Source: Candidatus Uhrbacteria bacterium CG22_combo_CG10-13_8_21_14_all_47_17
GTDB lineage: Bacteria; Patescibacteriota; Patescibacteriia; 2-12-FULL-60-25
Reading direction: 5' to 3'
DNA length: 33,373 nt
Assembly: GCA_002786495.1 (NCBI GenBank)
Contig: PCSZ01000067.1
Location: 1-33,373 of the forward strand
The notes beneath the pieces are model-generated. The model had not been told where the DNA came from and searched no databases. It saw only the letters and a program-made list of their open reading frames with translations. The position numbers were made by a program, and so were the translations under genes. Below are positions 29,339 through 33,373 of the stretch, piece by piece (positions within the stretch are counted from its first letter, which is position 1; each line of letters begins with the position of its first letter).

Positions 29339-31012
29339 ATGGCCTCGCTTAGCCAAAAATATCGACCAAAAACGTTTGCAGAAGTGACGGGACAAACGCA
29401 TGTAACCGAGACGCTGCGCAAGGAAATTGCGACGGGCAGACTTGGCCATGCTTTTTTGTTTTCGGGTCCGCGTGGCGTTGGAAAAACAACGACAGCGCGT
29501 ATTTTTGCGAAGGCTTTAAATTGTGAAGCGCTAAAAGAAGGGGAGCCGTGCAATATTTGTGCTGCCTGCGAAGCCGCAAACAAGGGAAAAGCCTTTGATC
29601 TTATCGAGCTTGACGCAGCTACGCATACGCAAGTTGAAAAAATACGCGAAACTATCGTGGAGCATGTACGCTTTTCCCCCATGAGCGGCCATCGCAAGGT
29701 TTATGTCATTGATGAGGCACACATGCTCTCCAATGCTTCTTGGAATGCGCTTTTAAAAACACTCGAAGAGCCGCCGCCGTATGCTTTTTTCATTTTAGCA
29801 ACAACCGAGTGGCATAAAGTTCCGGCGACAATTGTTTCGCGCTGTCAGCGATTTGAGTTTCATCGCGTTGGAGATGCGCAGCTTTCAAAACGCGTAGGAG
29901 AGCTCGCTTCTCAAGAAGGATGGAAGCTTGATTCGGAAGTTATTAAACTTATTGTAGCTCGCTCCGAGGGCTGTGTGCGTGACGCGGAAACTTTGCTCGG
30001 TCAACTTGGCTCGCTCGGTGAGCAGACGATCACAATGGATATTGCGGGTCTCGTGATTCCGGAGAGTCATCTCCCGGCGGCGGCGGGTCTGCTTACGCTC
30101 TGGGCTGATCAAAAACATGAAGATTCGGTGCAAGAAGCTGATCGTCTTTTTCGCGATGGCGTTCCTCTTGAACCTTTGTTTGATGATCTTCTTCTCATCG
30201 TTCGAAAACTCCTTGCAGCCTCAGGCAATCCAAAACTTGTTGAGGAATGGAAAACAGGTCCCGAAGAAGAACGCGTGCTCGTTCCTTTGGTTGGGCGTTT
30301 CCAGCCACCCGAACTCAATGACATAGCTCTGTTGCTTTTTGAACGAAGGCGCGATGTGAAAGCCGGCGTGGAAGCGCTCTTTGCACTTCAGCTCGCGGGA
30401 ACGGTTGTAGCAAATGGACTTCTAAAACACGCATCGGCTACGCAGCCGCCTCCTGAGGGAGGGGAGAGGCAAAGCCCCGCTCCATCCCCAAAAGCGCAGG
30501 AAAAAACAAAAACGAACTTTGAAGAGAAAACGAAACACGAAGAACAAGTTGATGAGTCTCCTGCGCAAAAAGGAAATGATATAAGAGAAACCGAGCTTCA
30601 AGAAAAAGAGATTGAAACATCCGAAGAGCGTGAAGAGGTGAAAGGAGAAACGGGAAACACTGAGAAGCCTTCTGTCGATTTTGATCTTGTGCGCATGAAA
30701 TGGACGGCGGTTATTCGAGCCGTAAACGAACAGAATCATTCTTTGCCATTTGTTTTAAAAATATCGCAGCCGGAATCCATACAAGGAAATACGATCGTTA
30801 TTCGTTTTCAGTATCCGTTTCATCGAGACAAAATAATTAATGATGTGCGTCATCGGCGTATGGTTGAATCCTGCTTAAATCAAGTCATGGAAACGCAGGG
30901 GCTTATGATTGATGGTGTTATCGGCGAAGATCCTGCGCGTGCAACGGAGCGTAGCCAAGATGCGGTTTCTAATATTCTCCGCGCATTTGGCGGGAGCGTC
31001 GTTGAATCCTAG
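29339..31012 (+). CDS. dnaX: DNA polymerase III subunit gamma/tau (clamp loader)
   Basis: The ATPase core of the clamp loader that puts the sliding clamp on DNA. It has 557 residues. SQKYRPKTFAEVTGQ opens the protein. Walker A is GPRGVGKT (43-50). The zinc module is C62, C71, C74, C77 (CEALKEGEPCNICAAC), and Walker B is VYVIDEAHMLS. The sensor 1 region (FFILATTEWHKVPATIVSRCQR) carries the SRC arginine finger. A charged, low-complexity linker (~375-450, Glu/Lys rich) separates this from a C-terminal domain starting at VRMKWTAVIRAV. ATG 29339 is preferred over the ORF-track GTG two codons upstream. No classic in-phase slippery heptamer for gamma production was seen. It begins a conserved block after the decayed island. 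Confidence 0.96.
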   Translation: MASLSQKYRPKTFAEVTGQTHVTETLRKEIATGRLGHAFLFSGPRGVGKTTTARIFAKALNCEALKEGEPCNICAACEAANKGKAFDLIELDAATHTQVEKIRETIVEHVRFSPMSGHRKVYVIDEAHMLSNASWNALLKTLEEPPPYAFFILATTEWHKVPATIVSRCQRFEFHRVGDAQLSKRVGELASQEGWKLDSEVIKLIVARSEGCVRDAETLLGQLGSLGEQTITMDIAGLVIPESHLPAAAGLLTLWADQKHEDSVQEADRLFRDGVPLEPLFDDLLLIVRKLLAASGNPKLVEEWKTGPEEERVLVPLVGRFQPPELNDIALLLFERRRDVKAGVEALFALQLAGTVVANGLLKHASATQPPPEGGERQSPAPSPKAQEKTKTNFEEKTKHEEQVDESPAQKGNDIRETELQEKEIETSEEREEVKGETGNTEKPSVDFDLVRMKWTAVIRAVNEQNHSLPFVLKISQPESIQGNTIVIRFQYPFHRDKIINDVRHRRMVESCLNQVMETQGLMIDGVIGEDPARATERSQDAVSNILRAFGGSVVES

Positions 31013-31013
31013 T

Positions 31014-31622
31014 ATGGAATTTTTGCAAAAGAGCTTTGCTCCATTACGAAAGCTGTATGACTGGACGGTCGCAAAGTCCGGCAGTCCAAAGGCAGAAAAA
31101 TATCTTGCTTTGCTTGCATTTGCGGAGAGTTCATTTTTTCCAATCCCGCCGGATGTGCTTCTGCTCGCCATGGGCTTTTCAAATAGGAAGCGTTCTTTTC
31201 ATTATGCTTCCATTTGTCTTTTGTTCAGCCTTTTGGGCGGCGTGATTGGTTATTTGATCGGCTATGGACTCTATGAATCAATCGGCGTTCCCATTATTTC
31301 TTTTTATCATCTCCAGCCGTTTATGGAAGCGATCGGAACGCGCTATGAAGCGCATGCGTTTCTCGCGGTCTTTACAGCGGCCTTTACCCCAATTCCATAC
31401 AAGCTAATTACCATTTCCGCCGGACTGTTTCGCATTAGCTTTATTCCATTTTTCATTGCTACGATCTTTGGTCGGGGTGCGCGCTTTTTTCTTGTGGCGG
31501 GCGTGATTTATACGATCGGTCCGAAAGCGCGTCCGTTTATTGAGAAATATTTTGAATGGTTTACGCTCTTGTTTACCGCGCTGCTGATCGGCGGATTTTT
31601 CGTCATACGCTACCTCTGGTAG
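31014..31622 (+). CDS. DedA/VTT-domain (YqaA-like) membrane protein
   Basis: A 202-residue integral membrane protein of the SNARE-associated/VTT family. FAESSFFPIPPDVLLLAMGF is the family's entry motif, followed by GGVIGYLIGYGLYESIG and TAAFTPIPYKLITISAGLF. GRGARFFLVAGVIYTIG is near the end. About five hydrophobic segments are visible. DedA-type proteins are linked to lipid carrier or phospholipid flipping and envelope homeostasis; the exact substrate here is unknown. The start lies one base after the dnaX stop, so the two are coupled. The ORF-track start at 30909 lies inside dnaX and is rejected. Confidence 0.88.
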   Translation: MEFLQKSFAPLRKLYDWTVAKSGSPKAEKYLALLAFAESSFFPIPPDVLLLAMGFSNRKRSFHYASICLLFSLLGGVIGYLIGYGLYESIGVPIISFYHLQPFMEAIGTRYEAHAFLAVFTAAFTPIPYKLITISAGLFRISFIPFFIATIFGRGARFFLVAGVIYTIGPKARPFIEKYFEWFTLLFTALLIGGFFVIRYLW

Positions 31623-31656
31623 CTCGAATTCAGTCTTTCCGCTAGGCTATATTTAT

Positions 31657-31956
31657 ATGAAGGTGAATTCTAAAGAAATGGCAGGCGTGCCGGTGGAAAC
31701 CCGCTCGGGCTGGCCCGTTGGGAGAGTTGCAAGTTTTGATTTTGATGCGGACAGCGGCCATTTACAGACCCTTCGCGTAAAGCCAAGCGGACTTGTAGCA
31801 AATCTCTTAGGGGAAGAGCTCCTTGTATCTTGGGATGCGATCGTTTCCATGTCTTTTAAGAAAGTTGTTATCACGGACGCTTCGGTTCCGGAGCGAGCGC
31901 GTGCCATTGCAAAAGCCGAACCTGCCGCGCCAAGCGCTATGTTGAAAGAAGGATGA
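31657..31956 (+). CDS. PRC-barrel domain protein
   Basis: A 99-residue single PRC-barrel protein. SKEMAGVPVETRSGWPVGRVASFDFDADSG is the characteristic first half, and ELLVSWDAIVSMSFKKVVITD the second. The Ala/Pro/Glu-rich tail (~78-99) is probably flexible. PRC barrels occur in RNA-processing factors such as RimM and in many small proteins of unknown role. A TATATT box lies three bases before the ATG. The last four bases (ATGA) overlap the next gene, which implies joint translation. Confidence 0.85.
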   Translation: MKVNSKEMAGVPVETRSGWPVGRVASFDFDADSGHLQTLRVKPSGLVANLLGEELLVSWDAIVSMSFKKVVITDASVPERARAIAKAEPAAPSAMLKEG

Positions 31957-32861
31957 ATCACACGCGCCTTTTCCTGTTACGCACTTTAGCGTTTCATATG
32001 ACCTGGGGGTATCCACCTACCGTTTCTGAATTGCTTTCTGAAATTGATACGAAGGGAGAGTCTTGCAAACTTGAACAGGTGCATCGTGAGTTAAAAACAT
32101 TGGAACAAGAAGGTCTCCTCCGTCTTTTGCGCGGGCGTTGTGTTTTTGCAGGGAACGAAGCTTTTGTCGAAGAACAAGAACATCGCGAAGGATTATTCCC
32201 GCGCAAAATCCGGAAGGCGCAGCGCGTTGCGAAGCGCCTTGCACACTTGGATGGCGTACGCTTTGTTGCACTTTGTAATACAACAGCGCTCGCGCATGCA
32301 CGCGATGAAGCCGATCTCGATTTTTTTGTTATCACGCGTCGCGGATCTTTATATCAATCGCGCGGTTGGAGCACCCTTTTGTATAAGATCATTGGAAAAC
32401 GTCCGGGGGCGAGAGAAAGTGACCGCGATTCTGTCTGCTTATCTTTTTTTATTGATGACGCCGCGCTTGATTTGTCGTCGCTCATGCTCTCGGGGGATGA
32501 TCCTTATTTCCGTTATTGGTATCTTTCTTTATTACCGCTCTACGACGATGGCATTTCCTCTGAACTCTGGCAGGCAAATAAGGCTATCTGCCGACAACAT
32601 CCGCTTGCACGGCCTTGGCGTGTGAACAAAGGAATTACCGTTTCACGGCCGGCTCTGCGATTACCAACACCATCCGTTTTTGACGGATTTGCGGCTTCCT
32701 TGCATCCGTATTTAATGTCCCCGAGGCTAAAAGAAGCGATGAATCGGGATACGTGTGTGGTGGTAAATGATCATACGCTCAAATTTCACGTGGATGATGC
32801 TCGTGCGGATATTCGAGCAAGATATGAATCGCTTTGCAAAGCGTATGAAGTGGGACCATAA
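31953..32861 (+). CDS. Winged-helix plus nucleotidyltransferase-like protein
   Basis: A 302-residue cytoplasmic protein. Residues ~1-70 read as a winged helix (YPPTVSELLSEI, VHRELKTLEQEGLLRLLRGRCVF). The central part has FVALCNTTALAHARDEADLDFFVITRRG. The D-L-D of this stretch is the metal-binding pair of the polymerase-beta-type nucleotidyltransferase fold, though the usual GS before it is replaced by CNTTALA. The helical C-terminal half includes SLLPLYDD and ends near a conserved-looking DHTLKFHVDDAR. The substrate is unknown. It is coupled by ATGA to the PRC-barrel gene and overlaps the O-antigen-ligase-like gene, which hints at a role tied to surface glycan. Confidence 0.75.
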   Translation: MNHTRLFLLRTLAFHMTWGYPPTVSELLSEIDTKGESCKLEQVHRELKTLEQEGLLRLLRGRCVFAGNEAFVEEQEHREGLFPRKIRKAQRVAKRLAHLDGVRFVALCNTTALAHARDEADLDFFVITRRGSLYQSRGWSTLLYKIIGKRPGARESDRDSVCLSFFIDDAALDLSSLMLSGDDPYFRYWYLSLLPLYDDGISSELWQANKAICRQHPLARPWRVNKGITVSRPALRLPTPSVFDGFAASLHPYLMSPRLKEAMNRDTCVVVNDHTLKFHVDDARADIRARYESLCKAYEVGP

Positions 32862-33373
32862 CCTGCGAGAAACAGCGTGGGGGTGGATGTGGCGTCTTAC
32901 TGTTCTTGTTTTGCCCTGGCAAACAAGATTGCTTTGGGGCGGCATCCCTATTGTAGGAAAATATGTACCCGAGGAAACGATGTTTTCTTTCTATCTTTCT
33001 TGGATGGTATTGCTTGCCGCAACCATTCTTGCTTGTACGCTCAAAAAATCAATACGCCCTGAATGGAAGAAAGGAGTTTGGACAGGGCTGGGGTTCTTAG
33101 CATTTGCTTCCTGTTTTTCTACAACGTCTTATACATGGCAGTGGTGGTCGCAAATCGCGGTTCTCGTGCTTTTCGTCACGGCCTTCATTCGGATGCGCGT
33201 TTCAAATCGAGAGCTTGGCGCTTGGTTTCTGCTATCGCTTCTTCCGCATACTGCGCTTGGGATTTGGCAATATGCAGCGCAGCACGTAGCGGGGAGTTCT
33301 TGGTTTGGGATGTCTTCTCAGTTGCCACTGACAGCGGGCGTGTCTGTGATCTTTGCGGAAGGCGGACGCATTC
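32845..33373 (+). CDS. O-antigen-ligase/polymerase-like membrane protein, 3' truncated by window edge
   Basis: An open frame running off the window, absent from the ORF track. It begins MKWDHNLRETAWGWMWR (ATG 32845; an upstream in-frame ATG at 32824 is possible). Membrane helices follow: LTVLVLPWQTRLLW, SFYLSWMVLLAATILACTL, GLGFLAFASCFST, WQWWSQIAVLVLFVTAFI and GAWFLLSLLPHTALGIWQYAAQH. The VLPWQTR...GG pattern and spacing fit the N-terminal half of Wzy/WaaL-like proteins as found in Patescibacteria (from memory). The catalytic extracellular loop lies beyond the window, so function is provisional. It overlaps the nucleotidyltransferase gene by 17 bases. Confidence 0.65.
   Translation, partial: MKWDHNLRETAWGWMWRLTVLVLPWQTRLLWGGIPIVGKYVPEETMFSFYLSWMVLLAATILACTLKKSIRPEWKKGVWTGLGFLAFASCFSTTSYTWQWWSQIAVLVLFVTAFIRMRVSNRELGAWFLLSLLPHTALGIWQYAAQHVAGSSWFGMSSQLPLTAGVSVIFAEGGRI

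Noticed and set aside
30498-30620. Programmed frameshift site for a short dnaX product
   Set aside because: A-rich runs exist (GAA AAA ACA, CAA AAA GGA) but none is in the correct phase for an X XXY YYZ slip, and no following hairpin was seen.
1-33373. CRISPR array or UGA recoding
   Set aside because: No spaced direct repeats were seen. TGA ends several full-length genes (for example the sigma factor and the first permease), so the standard code applies.

Overview
The window reads as a piece of a small-genome bacterium of the Patescibacteria (CPR) type. The grounds are: very tight gene packing; almost no Shine-Dalgarno sites; a secreted glycoside-hydrolase-like protein with calcium-type repeats; a membrane-anchored conjugation-type ATPase with no other type IV secretion genes nearby; a conserved CPR-style hypothetical protein at 27.2 kb; and a nucleotidyltransferase plus O-antigen-ligase-like pair. 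Standard code is used (TGA ends several genes). The phylum call is inference from gene content, because no rRNA or ribosomal protein operon is present.

Layout. 0-1.7 kb: the 3' part of a family 4 glycosyltransferase, then a self-contained SAM-methyltransferase-like gene with its own promoter, strong ribosome site and terminator. 1.8-5.5 kb: a two-gene cell-surface unit (secreted GHL15/FG-GAP-like protein and a one-pass membrane protein with a large extracellular part). 5.5-6.5 kb: queA on the minus strand. 6.6-12.0 kb: an AbrB-like regulator followed by a MacAB-type exporter (adaptor, ATPase, two paralogous permeases). 12.0-17.2 kb: the heat-shock operon hrcA-grpE-hsp20-dnaK-DUF3467-dnaJ, headed by a consensus promoter and a variant CIRCE operator. 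17.2-23.9 kb: a small membrane protein, a PAS/ECF-sigma fusion, a class III (anaerobic) ribonucleotide reductase whose glycyl-radical tail is a separate small gene, its activase NrdG, a DsbB-like protein and cysS. 23.9-27.8 kb: a small acidic protein, the membrane-anchored ATPase and a conserved hypothetical. 27.8-29.3 kb: a decayed accessory island with a short CxxC ORF, an attC-like folded palindrome, a multiply frameshifted HEPN-type gene and another long inverted repeat. 29.3-33.4 kb: dnaX, a DedA-like protein, a PRC-barrel protein, a nucleotidyltransferase-like protein and the start of an O-antigen-ligase-like membrane protein.

The most interesting region is 17.7-22.4 kb. A sigma factor carrying its own PAS sensor sits directly upstream of the split anaerobic ribonucleotide reductase. 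The reductase start codon is preceded by a perfect inverted repeat, and the activase overlaps the detached glycyl-radical gene. A second window-wide signal concerns translation: nearly every start codon has a pyrimidine (mostly T, often CT) at position -1 and no Shine-Dalgarno. Several genes also have a -10 box only 5-8 bases before the ATG, which points to leaderless messages. The methyltransferase gene, with a perfect AGGAGG, is the outlier.
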